Shown here piece by piece: positions 9,991 to 19,446 of a stretch of DNA of 35,967 bases (positions are counted from its first letter, which is position 1; every line of letters starts with the position of its first letter). Made by a program: the position numbers and the translations under genes. This DNA is from Schoenoplectus triqueter (taxonomy: Eukaryota > Streptophyta > Magnoliopsida > Poales > Cyperaceae). The notes under the pieces are model-generated. The model had not been told where the DNA came from, did not search any database, and worked only from the letters and a program-made list of their open reading frames with translations. The stretch spans positions 1-35,967 of the forward strand of contig CAXKVV010000464.1 in assembly GCA_964058805.1 (NCBI GenBank), given 5' to 3'.

Positions 9991-10731
9991 GTTTCCTGAA
10001 ATTTGATTTTCTTTCTTTAGAATTAGGAACCCAAACCGAAAATAAAACTGTTTTTAAAATAAATCTGAACTGCGGTGTTTTCTGACCAAAATTGATTAGG
10101 GACCCAATTTAAACTGTCATATGCATTCGGTACTCGACCATCATTTTTGGGGCCTACCCGCATCCGCATGTCATATCATGTCATATTGCATGTAGACATG
10201 ATAAGAGTAAGATTCAGAAAATAGTCCCGAGATAGGATTAAATAGAATTAAATAATTCAGGTTGTATATTATAACTATTAGGAAAGTATTATTATTATAA
10301 CTAATTATTAATAAGTCAGGTAGTTAATCATGCATTAAATGCATGGGAGTGTTGAGTGGCGGACCGGATAATTCTCAGTCTGAGTTGCCTTGCATAACCA
10401 GACCGTTGTGGTTAGGTACGGTGACCCATAGGCCCGTGGAATCCACCGGTCTGTATATGTAATGCGCCTCTTTGCCTGTCGGATTATCCACCGACCTCAT
10501 CATTTAGCGGGTTCGGCCGTGTCAGAGTGTTTCCTTTTGATCAATATTATATTTTTATTATTCTTAATATTATTAAATTTTTAATCCAAATTTGAGCGAT
10601 TATGATATCATGTACTTCAGTGTTTAGTGTGGGCGGCCATATTCGAGACTGAAATCTATTTCATGATACTATATTATTATATTTATCCGGCTTATTTAGG
10701 ATCCTGATATTGTCCGAAGGGCTTTCTCTTT

Positions 10732-10920
10732 TGGCCCTTGGTTGGTACAGAGAAAGTCGGGATGTGGTCCGCTGGCCTTAGTGGGTACAGTGTAGGCTTC
10801 CATTTGTTTATATTTCATTTTGATATTTTTACGGTATGCGGTCCTCTGACCCTTGGTTGGTATAGTGTAGGCTCTCATTTGTTTTCGATTTGTTAATTCA
10901 CGGGTAGTTATCTCATTTTG
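10732..10920 (+). repeat. Degenerate ~75-80 bp tandem repeats
   Basis: TGGCCCTTGGTTGGTACAG (10732-10750), TGGCCTTAGTGGGTACAG (about 10773-10790) and TGACCCTTGGTTGGTATAG (about 10847-10865) are variants of one unit. The last two are followed by TGTAGGCT and then CATTTGTTT. Confidence 0.55.
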
Positions 10921-11031
10921 ACGATATGGCAACTGAAGACGTACTATATCTGTTTGCTTCTATTTTGTAAGGTAAATTACCAGATTCAGCAGACCAGAGT
11001 ACGTGATTTATAGCCGTTCACTCTCCTAAGG

Positions 11032-11087
11032 CGTTATCGCCTCGGGAGCCTGAATTATCGTTTGTGCGGCGTTGTCGCTGCACAAAC
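11032..11087 (+). repeat. Two adjacent strong hairpins
   Basis: The first (about 11032-11047) pairs CTCCTAAGGCG with CGCCTCGGGAG around a TTAT loop, with two mismatches. The second (about 11061-11087) pairs TTTGTGC..GCG with CGC..GCACAAA around a TTGT loop. They lie in the 3' third of the 5.07 kb element and could be RNA structures of its transcript. Confidence 0.6.
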
Positions 11088-11099
11088 ATAAAGTCCTAA

Positions 11100-11189
11100 G
11101 TTAGTAAGTTGGGCCCTGGTAGTGCCCGTTTAGGCAAGGTCCGAGTTAGTAAGTTGGGCCCTTGTAGTGCCCGCTCGGGATGGGTCTGG
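11100..11189 (+). repeat. 45 bp tandem duplication
   Basis: Two head-to-tail copies begin GTTAGTAAGTTGGGCC at 11100 and 11145 and share TAGTGCCCG further in. Confidence 0.85.
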
Positions 11190-11795
11190 TAAATTTATAA
11201 TATAGGTATTTATTACGGGTGTTTGATTTTCGTACCTTATATTTTATATTATATTATTATTTTCAGAGATTTTCTATTTTGGGTTCTTTTGCATTTCATG
11301 TCATAGCATTTAGACAAGCTTCTCAAAATGTACATAAAATATTATTTTATTTTCACATGAATAAAATATTACCTTTTGAACACCAGTATCAGGATTTGGG
11401 TCCAGTATAGAAAAGAAGATCAAATTTTAAGGCTGTATCTAAATCCGTACTAAGTAATTTTTAAAATTACTCACGTTTCCACGGTGGTTGTGGGATCTAG
11501 GTATTATCGGTTCGGGATTTTCTTGGAGCGAGTGCTAGAGGCAGTCCTGCACGATGACAGAGATGATTACCTGCATTTGCATGTGAGCCAGGTAGTTGGA
11601 TAGGATCCATCGGGTTTTGAGTTTTTTTTTTTTGGTTTTTATTTGAGAGATTTGCTGCCCATTCCGATGGAGCTAGCCCCGCCGATGCAGGCGTTGTATA
11701 CTCTTTGTTAATTCTGGACTGTATGGTCATGCATTTATATTTATTATTGTTTTGTTTATTCTGTGATTGATTTATTCTATTCATTTAGCCTTCCG

Positions 11796-11817
11796 TACGC
11801 ACGTCTCGTCGTGCGTA
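11796..11817 (+). repeat. Perfect 8 bp stem hairpin near the 3' end of the 5.07 kb element
   Basis: TACGCACG pairs with CGTGCGTA around a 6-base loop, 52 bp before the CA terminus. This position fits a structure near the R/U5 3' end of an LTR. Confidence 0.7.
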
Positions 11818-11874
11818 TGTGACGGGATTAAGCATCCATAATCCGATTTAATTATTCTGGGGTGTGACATTTTT

Positions 11875-12150
11875 TGATAGAGAATTTCTAATGGATTTAA
11901 TATGATAAAATGATAGTTGACAATCGATTAATTAAATATATGGAAGTGAGAATGGCTTTTAATCATTAGATTTATAGAATGTTATTTTGAAACAATAGCA
12001 TTCTTGTCATTTCTAATAAATATCTATTTTCTCTTTCCAATACTCCATTTTGTTCTGGAATATAAACGCATGAGTTTTGATGTAATATTCCTCTTTATTT
12101 GAAAAAAAAAACTCATGAGTTTTGATGTAATATTCCTCTTTATTTGACCC
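11875..12150 (-). pseudogene. Copia integrase core fragment
   Basis: The minus strand reads QNSCVYIPEQNGVLERENRY (12023-12082) and continues LLEMTRMLLF, then further on YLINRLS and PLEILYQK. These are the C-terminal half of the copia integrase catalytic core (the PEQNGVLERENR block includes the catalytic Glu region). It continues at ~6800 beyond the 5.07 kb insert. A ~43 bp segment (CATGAGTTTTGATGTAATAT and following) is duplicated in tandem at about 12068-12101 and 12114-12147. The upstream half of integrase is missing. Confidence 0.85.
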
Positions 12151-12239
12151 CTCTTGAGAGTGGAGTTGGCTTCTGATGAGTAAGATTTTTCGCTTTATGG
12201 CTCTGAATCTCATTTGATTTTGCTATTGCAGAACTAGTG

Positions 12240-12254
12240 AGATGGCTCTGACAA
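12240..12254 (-). other. Primer-binding site of the copia element
   Basis: Minus strand TTGTCAGAGCCAT directly follows the CA end of the 5' LTR. It resembles the TGGTATCAGAGCC site complementary to initiator-Met tRNA used by plant copia elements, with a small deletion. Confidence 0.65.
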
Positions 12255-12605
12255 TGATGATTTTTGGGTAACAGATTAGTAGTTGAGAAATGCTAGTCGA
12301 AAATAATTAGAAAGATTTAATATATATATATATATACGCGCGCACGTAGAGGAGGGTTGTAATGCATTAATTAAATAAAGATAATTTTTATATTCTGATT
12401 TGTTGTTGGTACATGGTATTTATATAGTTGATACCAAACGGTACTCTCAACGGTAATAAACAGGAAAAAAGGGAAAAAAAAGTAGAAGCGGTATTATGGG
12501 TCAATGATAAAATAACTACTAGTTTTTAGGCCCAAATTAAATAAACAAATATTTATTTTGTAATTTAATCTAATTGAATTATTTATCTAGATCATTTCTT
12601 GAACA
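12255..12605 (-). repeat. 5' LTR of the copia element (351 bp)
   Basis: Begins TGTTCAAGAAATGATC on the minus strand at 12605 and ends CA at 12255. It aligns with the 3' LTR (shared TAACAGATTAGTAGTTGAG and ATTTTTATATTCTGATTTGT) and has a TATA-like box at about 12417-12427. An AT/GC microsatellite insert (about 12318-12370, with TATATA and CGCGCGCAC) is unique to this copy. Confidence 0.85.
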
Positions 12606-12610
12606 CACAG
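12606..12610. repeat. Target-site duplication CACAG (right copy)
   Basis: Exact match to 3967-3971. Confidence 0.85.
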
Positions 12611-13713
12611 GTTGTTAGCGTGATTCCTTTTCGTTTGATTTGTATATACGTTCTTTGCCTTCGAATAAACTTTTTTTTAATTTAAGTTCATTTTGTTTGT
12701 CATCTTCTGTTATTGGTTCACAGTAAACATTCTTGATTCTCGTTTGATTTCCAAAGATGTATGTGGATCAGGTGATCTCCAATTAACTTTGGAATTTACA
12801 ATTATACATATATTTAAACCTAAAGTATCAACGTATTTGCCATTTATTTTCCAGGTTTATATACGTCATCCGGTCGGAAACACTCCACATGTATACTTGG
12901 GAAAAAAATTTAGTAATTATTATGTTAAAAGGCTACACACAGACTCAACTGATTTCTTTTAGAATAAGACAATAAGTGCTTATTAACTCGAGCATCTATC
13001 TCTTATCTCTAGCTAGCTATGTTGAAATTCAAATAAATAAATAGATGATTCTTAATTATGGCACATTTAGTAGCATATATATAGAGAAAGAGAGAATGAG
13101 GTTATGGTGCTTCACAAACTACAAAAAATTCCGTACTTTGCATTCTTATTTCAAATTAAAAGTCTAAACGACCGATACATACCATTGAAGATTATCTCCA
13201 TACCGAAATACTTTGAAAATTAAATTTTATATTTTTTTTTGATATTTTTTAGATGGATACAAAGTTTGTTCATCTAACGATTTCTGTACCGTCCAATATT
13301 AATGATTTTTCATTCATAAAAAATAGTAAAAAAAATGACTTCGTTTATATGAATAACAATTAACAAATGACTAAACATATTTAATTGAACTTAAATGTCC
13401 TCAATAATTAGATATTTCGAACATAAATAGTTTCAAAGTTGAATATATATAATGAATCACCAAGAACTGGTCCATATTTCCAAGTTATAAATGACGCACG
13501 CAGCTACAATTTTTCCTCTTCTATTAGTGACAAACTTTGGTCCAATTTCAACAGATCAAACCGAGAATCTTTCTAATTTCTCATTAGTCACTTGGAATTC
13601 AACTCATCTAAAAAAATTTACTTTTATCCCCGATTATAAAAATATATATCGTGTTGATTATTTATTCCTCAATTAAAAGTAGTCCGGTCGACAAGCAATA
13701 TATATTTTTGTTT
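12611..13713. other. AT-rich intergenic DNA, nothing identified
   Basis: Unique-looking AT-rich sequence. The open frames at 12693-12962 and 13491-13676 have no recognisable domain or credible gene context. Confidence 0.5.
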
Positions 13714-14931
13714 GAGTCCAAGAAAGATTGTGTGGGAATGGTTATTGATCAAGTTTAATAATGATTTTTAAACCATTATTAAGGGGGCATTGGGAAAGTT
13801 TAAAAAAAAAACCATTATCAAATACGTTGTCAATTCACAGGATATTCGGTATTTTTTTTAAAAAAAACCTTTAATAACGGTTCTATCATAAAATATTATT
13901 AAAGGGATATTTAACAATGGTTTTAGGCTAAAAATCATTTTTAATTTCACCTTTAACAATGATTTTATGATATAACCGGAAGAACATGCCTCGGATAAAT
14001 AAAAAATAAGACATATATAGTAACTATAAGAACAAACTGAGAATAATAATATGATATATTATTCATTCATTTAATAATTAAAGGAAATATAATTATTCAA
14101 CCAATGAAAAAATATTTATTTAATAATACATACATATTACTCATGTAATAAATAAAAAACTATACAATTTCCAAGAAAAAATTCAAAGAAGAAAAAAAGT
14201 TAAAACTTTAAATTCATTTTTGAGCTTCAAAATGAGATTTTCTGGCTCTAAAAATGACTACAACAGCATGAACTGTAGTTATGTAGATCTCATCGTATAT
14301 TTTTCGTGACCTCATAGCACACCTCAATAAGAGTTTTCTATAAAAAATTATGACCATTTGAATTTGAGATTGTCGAATTTCAGTTTTTATTTCTTTTGTA
14401 TCTCATCTTTCTCCCTCTTTGTCTCTCATCTCTCTTTTATATATGAACTAGAAGATAAAGGAAATGCTATTCTATGAGATTTTACTTTTTGAATTTTAAT
14501 TTTTAGATCGTTCGATTGGGATGAACTACAGTTAGATGAAAGAATCTGGCAATCGGTGGGAGCAAATTTCATTGGTGGATGGGAGCAAATATAAGAGCTA
14601 AAAAGCAGAATAACCATTTAACAATAGTTCTTTGAAGGAACCATTGTTAAATCAATGTCAGAGCAAAAAAAAATTGACATTTAACAACGGTTTCTTGAAA
14701 GAACCGTTGTTAAAGTATGTATTTAACAATGGTTCTTTAAAAGAAGCGTTGTTAAATGAGTGCTACGTTTTTTTATGTTCTGAGACTGTATTTTAACTAT
14801 GTTTCCTTTTAAAAACCGTTGTCCAAAAAGTTCTTAATATTTCAATAATATCACTGAGTCATTTTAACAACGGATTTGATATACGATCATTGTTAAATGG
14901 GTGTTGTCTAAAGTCATTTCTATTGTATATG
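13714..14931 (-). mobile_element. Decayed non-autonomous CACTA (En/Spm-like) element 1
   Basis: The left end GAGTCCAAGAAAGATTG resembles CACTACAAGAAAAATTG, and the right end CATTTCTATTGTATATG resembles the complementary TTTCTTGTAGTG end. Both termini are mutated. Subterminal hairpins built from TTTAACAA(C/T)GGTTC and its complement occur at 14617-14651, 14680-14714 and 14722-14756, with weaker units at 13755-13782, 13870-13970 and 14865-14897. Such arrays are the binding sites of CACTA accessory protein in known elements. The interior (about 14240-14590, minus strand) carries a CCAAT-like box, TATA box and purine leader homologous to CACTA element 2. No transposase frame and no clean 3 bp duplication was found. 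Confidence 0.7.
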
Positions 14932-14986
14932 AGAGAAGAGAGAAGAAAAACCTCGAGAAATAAAAATGACTTGAGTATTTATCTAA

Positions 14987-14988
<2 letters not shown>

Positions 14989-15030
<42 letters not shown>
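14989..15030. repeat. (TA)n microsatellite
   Basis: About 20 uninterrupted TA units directly abutting the left end of foldback MITE B1. Confidence 0.95.
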
Positions 15031-15033
<3 letters not shown>

Positions 15034-15424
15034 GGAAGGGATCCCTTGACAATGGGTTATCTTGACAATCTTGACAATAGATCTTAAAATAAAATAAAAG
15101 CTTCAAAATAGAAAAAAAAAATACTTGTAGATATGTTCTATTTATAAATTGATGGTGATTAAAATTTCATGCAATTTCATTATTATTTGCTAGTCCATCA
15201 AAAATCATCAAAATATTATGTACTTTACAATGATTATAATTTAATGATTTTTGATGGACTATCGAACAATAATGAAATTATATAAAATTTTAATCACCAT
15301 CAATCTATAAGTAGAATAATATATCTATAAGATTTTTATATTTTTTTATTTTTTTTTCATATTTCTTTGATGATTTATTATCAAGATTGTCAAGATAACC
15401 ATTGTCATGTGATCCCTTCCCTTT
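15031..15424. mobile_element. Foldback MITE, family B copy 1 (about 394 bp)
   Basis: The left end AAGGGAAGGGATCCCTTGAC pairs with the right end (GTGATCCCTTCCCTTT). Pairing continues through the TTATCTTGACAATCTTGACAAT block and, further in, GATGGTGATTAAAATTT with AAAATTTTAATCACCATC and TAGTCCATCAAAAATCAT with ATGATTTTTGATGGACTA. TA dinucleotides flank both sides. No coding capacity. A single-arm fragment of the same family lies at 35473-35521. Confidence 0.88.
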
Positions 15425-16848
15425 ATATATATGTGTTAGATATTTAGATAGATGAACCATATATTTAAATAGCTAAATAAAAAATTTAGATAAATGCATC
15501 ATATATTTAAATAAAGTGAGCCAAATTATTATATAACAAAATGATAATATCATATAAATTATACAGAGAAATGCATTGTATAAAAAAATACGTTGGAAAG
15601 TTTTTAAAAGATTAAGGAGCAGGGACAAAAACAAAATCTCTAAATAATTATAAGTTTAATAAATAAAGAGTTCCAAAGATGATTTTGACCCCCAACGATC
15701 CCCACATCGGAGTTCAATAATTCACAACCAGGTTATAGATATCTAATTGCCCAGTAGTCCAGAACCCAAATACTTGGCCCATAACATAATATCTATTAAT
15801 AGACGCCGCCTTTGAATCCGAAATCGATCTTATTTGAAAAGGAATAATATTACAATTTCCAGTCATTTGTCCCCAATCATTATCCTCAAATCATTATTTG
15901 ACTGATATGGTGACATCTTATTTTCCATTAGTGGATAACGGACAGTTATGCACAGGCACCTCTTCAAATATTATTAACCAACCCATTTGGGATTAAAAAA
16001 AATTCAAATACCATGTCATGAACGGTTTTTCACTTTTTAAACTTCTCCTAAGTTGATAAGATACATGGGAGAAAATTGAAAATTATCTATCAATTTTCAT
16101 TATGAAATAACGTCTTCTTACAAAATTATAATCATCTTCTCTCTCACTCTTCTGTTCATGAAATTCTTTTTTATCATCTATCTTTTTTTTATTTCTTGTC
16201 GTTAACTTTTCATTAGACATTTGATTCGTAATTCATAGTTTAACTAATTTTTATATCTGATCATCATTTTTTTCCTCCCACAAAATATTGAATTTCAGTA
16301 CTAAAGCCAAAAATTAATTGATAAAAATTTATCACATAACACTTAGTCACGATTTGATTGATCATAACACATACAAAAAATAATTGATTAGAATTTATTA
16401 CATACACTTTTAGTTAATATTATTTTTCTTTTAAAATCAACGAAGTGGTAGTTGCTTCATGATTGATTTTTTTTCTTTTTATTTACAGAAATTTGAATCC
16501 AAATTGAATATGAGTTCACATTTTTTTCAGATTTTATCATGGGATGTAATTTCTAACCATTGCTTTTCAGATTTTTTTTCTTTTGAGATCTGTAAGATGA
16601 ATTTCTTAATTACTAATTTGTGAACTTTCATGAATACGAACGTGTTTCACTAGATTTTTATGGTAAAATAAATATAATTATTTTATTTAGATTATTTTTA
16701 TCTATTTTATTTTAATTTATATTTATTGGAGCAGAAAATAATGAATGAAAGCAAGTTGACATTTAGGAGGAATATGTTATTTCTTATATTATAATCTCCA
16801 ATAATTGAAAATGGCAACATAGTGAATAAGTATTTTAATAGGTCACAA
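15425..16848. other. AT-rich intergenic DNA with one snRNA-type promoter candidate
   Basis: No coding sequence recognised. The only notable signal is the USE/TATA pair described at 15697-15740. Confidence 0.4.
15697..15740 (+). promoter_or_regulatory. Candidate plant snRNA-type USE plus TATA box (orphan)
   Basis: ATCCCCACATCG (15697-15708) resembles the plant upstream sequence element RTCCCACATCG with one extra C. A TATA-like TTATAGATA follows at 15732-15740, about 24 bp after it, the spacing known for Pol III-type U6/U3 genes. The downstream sequence does not match U6, U3, U2, U5 or 7SL as I know them, so this may be a pseudo-promoter, an unrecognised small RNA gene, or chance. Confidence 0.25.
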
Positions 16849-17366
16849 GGTGTGCCATTGACTATTGTATAGGCATCTAATGATTATCATAATACGTTTT
16901 ACATAGCTGATGTAGATGACTCATTTATGAAATACAAATATCTCAAATAATTGATATAAATAGCATTGTAGCAAGTATGTAAGACACAAGCTACTGCATG
17001 CATATGACAATTATAAATGTATACATAATTAATACAAATAATTTATTTATAAAATATAAATAATCTACATAATTGATAAAAATAATAATAGAGCGAAAGA
17101 GCAGTTGGCGAGACGTGCCATTTAATACTAGCATATGATTATTATCATAATGGGTTCGTATAGTCAATGTAAATAATTTATTCGTGAAATATAAATAATT
17201 TTCTTAATTGATATAAATAGTATCAAAGCGAAAGAGCACGTGACGAGACACATTATTTATAAAAATATTAGTATATGATAACTATCATAATGTGTTGCAT
17301 ATTAGATGTAAATAATTTATTTGTGAACAAATAATACACATAATTCGTACAAATAACATTTTTAAA
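16849..17366 (+). repeat. Degenerate tandem repeat, about four units of ~135 bp
   Basis: Units start near 16849, 16976, 17116 and 17252. Shared landmarks in order are ATGATTATCATAATG, GTAAATAATTTATT.GTGAAATATAAAT, TTAATTGATATAAATAG and GAGCGAAAGAGCA..GACGAGAC (best preserved in units 2 and 3). Divergence shows that the array is old. Confidence 0.65.
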
Positions 17367-17507
17367 GAATTTTAGACATTAATTTGTCCTAGACGTTAAC
17401 AATTAAATGGTTTGATGTAAATAATAAGAAAATTTAGTGTAAATAGTACATATAGGGTCTGCTACTTTTAAATGTGGTATTGTAGTTAAATTGTCGCTAA
17501 ATGAAAT

Positions 17508-17527
17508 GTTGACCGAGTGTGGTCAAC
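17508..17527. repeat. Perfect inverted repeat GTTGACC/GGTCAAC
   Basis: Two 7 bp arms separated by 6 bp. Each arm is a W-box core (TTGACC) in opposite orientation. No gene is close enough to make a regulatory role likely. Confidence 0.6.
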
Positions 17528-17877
17528 TTTGGGGATTTTACTTGAGGACAAGAGCTTGGGGATATTTATAAGTCTCCATTAAAAAGAATTAGATATATTC
17601 TTTTGTAACAAGAAAAATATACTTGTTTCTCCTCAAATTTGGAATATTTGCGAGAAACCAACATTTGTTATGATGAGTTAGTTAAGCTAATTCCCTCCCG
17701 TGAGATTTATATTTTTGAAATCCGACCGAAAGAACCCTTCTGAATTTTTGACGTTGGGAGACTTCATCCCCACTTTTTTCTTTGTTCAGGAAAAACAAGA
17801 AGATTTTTTTAGTAAATAAAAATAAAAAAACGATGGAAACAGTACAAATATCCTATTTTTTGTGCTAATAGTCCGGA

Positions 17878-17926
17878 CTGAGTTTGAAACTCGGTTTCAG
17901 ATACTGAAATCAAATTTCAAACTCAG
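17878..17926. repeat. Nested hairpin
   Basis: CTGAGTTTGAAA (17878-17889) pairs perfectly with TTTCAAACTCAG (17915-17926). Inside, TTTCAG-ATA-CTGAAA (17895-17909) forms a second perfect stem. Function unknown. Confidence 0.75.
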
Positions 17927-18280
17927 TCTCAGATAATTTTTGTTACGTTTATTTATTTATTTATAATCAAAAACCAGCATAAAGCATGAAATAAGTTTTA
18001 AACTTGATCCCAGATAATTTATTTATATATTATTATACACCTAACAGTCTTCTCCTTCTTGTTCCTTCAGTCATTTCTTAAAAAATATCATTGTTATTGT
18101 TGCAAGAGTTTCTAACTTAAAGTGTTTCTTTCAACAAATCTGGTCCAGATCCGTATTTAGTACTCTCTTTTCTTATCTATATTGTATTTTTTTTACTATT
18201 AATTTTTGCTGTAAAATTAAAATACACTAACAGCAGGGTTTATTGTTCATATTGTAGAGATGACTATGTAGCTGAACAAT

Positions 18281-18487
18281 GTGTATCACGAATGTCAAAT
18301 CATGAACACTTCAACTGGCGCGGGTTATGATATTAGTGCCGCGTGCATATTTTTTACCGACGACACAATCAATATTAATGACTTGAAGATGCAGATTCAT
18401 GCTGTTTTAGAACTGTTCTCTAGTCATTTCAATCTGATCAACAGAGAAAATTATCACATGATAATAATCATGATCATACTGAGGTGA
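18281..18487 (+). pseudogene. Possible MULE-transposase N-terminal fragment (uncertain)
   Basis: A 68-codon frame reads GAGYDISAACIFFTDDTININDL... then KMQIHAVLEL. A 'D-D-L-K-x-x-I' spacing like this occurs in the PB1/ubiquitin-like N-terminal part of some plant MuDR-family transposases. It ends in a run of TGATGATCA-type repeats (18490-18535) that may be an eroded acidic Asp/His tract. No transposase core follows. It could equally be a chance frame. Confidence 0.2.
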
Positions 18488-18740
18488 TGATCATTTAGAT
18501 ATGATGATCATAGGGTGATGATGATCACATGATGACGAAAATGTCATGTGAAGGAGATAAAGAAATGAAGAGCAGGATGACAAGGATTATGATCACACGA
18601 CCATCCAGGTGCTAGTCACTTCATAAAATTTGTATCTTTGGCCTCGAGTTTGCCAAATTCATGAGTTAATACTTCAGCATACCTACCTCAATGTTAAATC
18701 AACTAAGTGTTTTGAATTTAATTTTATGCGTATGGTAATT

Positions 18741-19446
18741 CTAGGTTCATGAATTGGCCCCGTGCTTCAGATTCATAATCGAGAAGATCAGTAAGACGTG
18801 CATGCGAGTTAAGTTCGCTAGTCTTCTGATTTACCAACCTCAAGGCTAGCTAGCATAGCGCTTCAGGCTTAGCTTTGTGTGGTTGGATGGGTAATATCGT
18901 CCTATATCAAAAGGATACACCTAGGTTTATGAATTGGCCCAGTGCTTCAGATTCATAATCTAGAAGATCAGTAAGACGTGCATGCTAGTTAAGTTCGCTA
19001 GTTTTCTGATTCACCAATCTCAAGGCTAGCTGGCATGGCGCTTCAGGCTCAGTTATGTGTGATTGGATGGGTAATGTCACCCTCTATCAAAAGGACACAC
19101 CTAGATTTATGAATTGGCCCAGCGCTTCAGATTCATAATCTAGAAGATCAGTCAGACGTGCATGCAAGTTAAGTTCACTAGTCTACTGATTCAACAACCT
19201 CAATGCTAGCTGGCATACCGCTTCAAGCTTGGTTTTGTATGATTGGATGGGTAATGTCGCCCTATATTAAAAGGACATGCCTAGGTTTATGAATCAGTTC
19301 AGTGTCTTATATTCATAATCTAGAAGATCAGTGAGATGTGCAAGCGAGTTAAGTTTGCTAATCCACTAATATATTAATTTCAAGATCGACTAGCGTGATT
19401 AGTCTGATTTTGTATAATTAGTCAGGTGTCAGCTACCCTATAAAGG
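18741..19446 (+). repeat. 180 bp tandem repeat, four copies
   Basis: Units begin CTAGGTTCATGAATTGGCCC-like at 18741, 18921, 19101 and 19281 with an exact 180 bp period. The first three are very similar, while the fourth is more diverged and truncated near 19446. Each unit carries AGAAGATCAGT, GACGTGCATGC, GCTAGCTGGCAT and GATTGGATGGGTAAT. Position upstream of a TATA-like box and an Athila-like gag suggests U3 or UTR repeats of that retroelement, but satellite-like origin is also possible. Confidence 0.9.

Larger units (their letters stand above)
6802..11869 (+). mobile_element. 5068 bp TG...CA non-coding element nested in copia integrase (giant solo LTR or LARD)
   Basis: The copia integrase frame stops at 11875 (minus-strand ILYQK) and resumes at about 6800 (KIVIDHLKIF), so everything between was inserted. 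The insert begins TGTTAAACC and ends GGTGTGACA, an imperfect inverted terminus with the LTR hallmark TG...CA, flanked by T5 on each side. I find no gag, protease, RT, RNase H or integrase motif and no second internal copy of its ends. The best explanations are a solo LTR of a Ty3/gypsy element with very long LTRs (Tekay/Del-like termini resemble this) or a large retrotransposon derivative. Plus orientation is suggested by the CT-rich leader-like zone near 7300-7460 and T/G-rich sequence after it. Internal parts are listed separately. Confidence 0.6.
3972..12605 (-). mobile_element. Ty1/copia LTR retrotransposon, minus strand, internally deleted and interrupted by two insertions
   Basis: Two related LTRs (3972-4281 and 12255-12605) bound the element, with matching CACAG target duplications outside. 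Next to the 5' LTR is a primer-binding site resembling the copia tRNA-iMet site, and next to the 3' LTR a polypurine tract (minus strand CTTGAGTGGGG). The internal reading frame runs on the minus strand in the order integrase, RT, RNase H, which is copia order. After removing the 5068 bp and 410 bp insertions only about 2.5 kb of internal DNA remains. gag, protease and the N-terminal half of integrase are absent: IN sequence begins ~110 bp from the primer site. Many stops and frameshifts show that it is long dead, and the LTRs differ by indels of 24-60 bp. Confidence 0.9.

Noticed and set aside
18741..19446. CRISPR-like array
   Set aside because: Repeats are contiguous 180 bp tandem units without spacers, in plant DNA.
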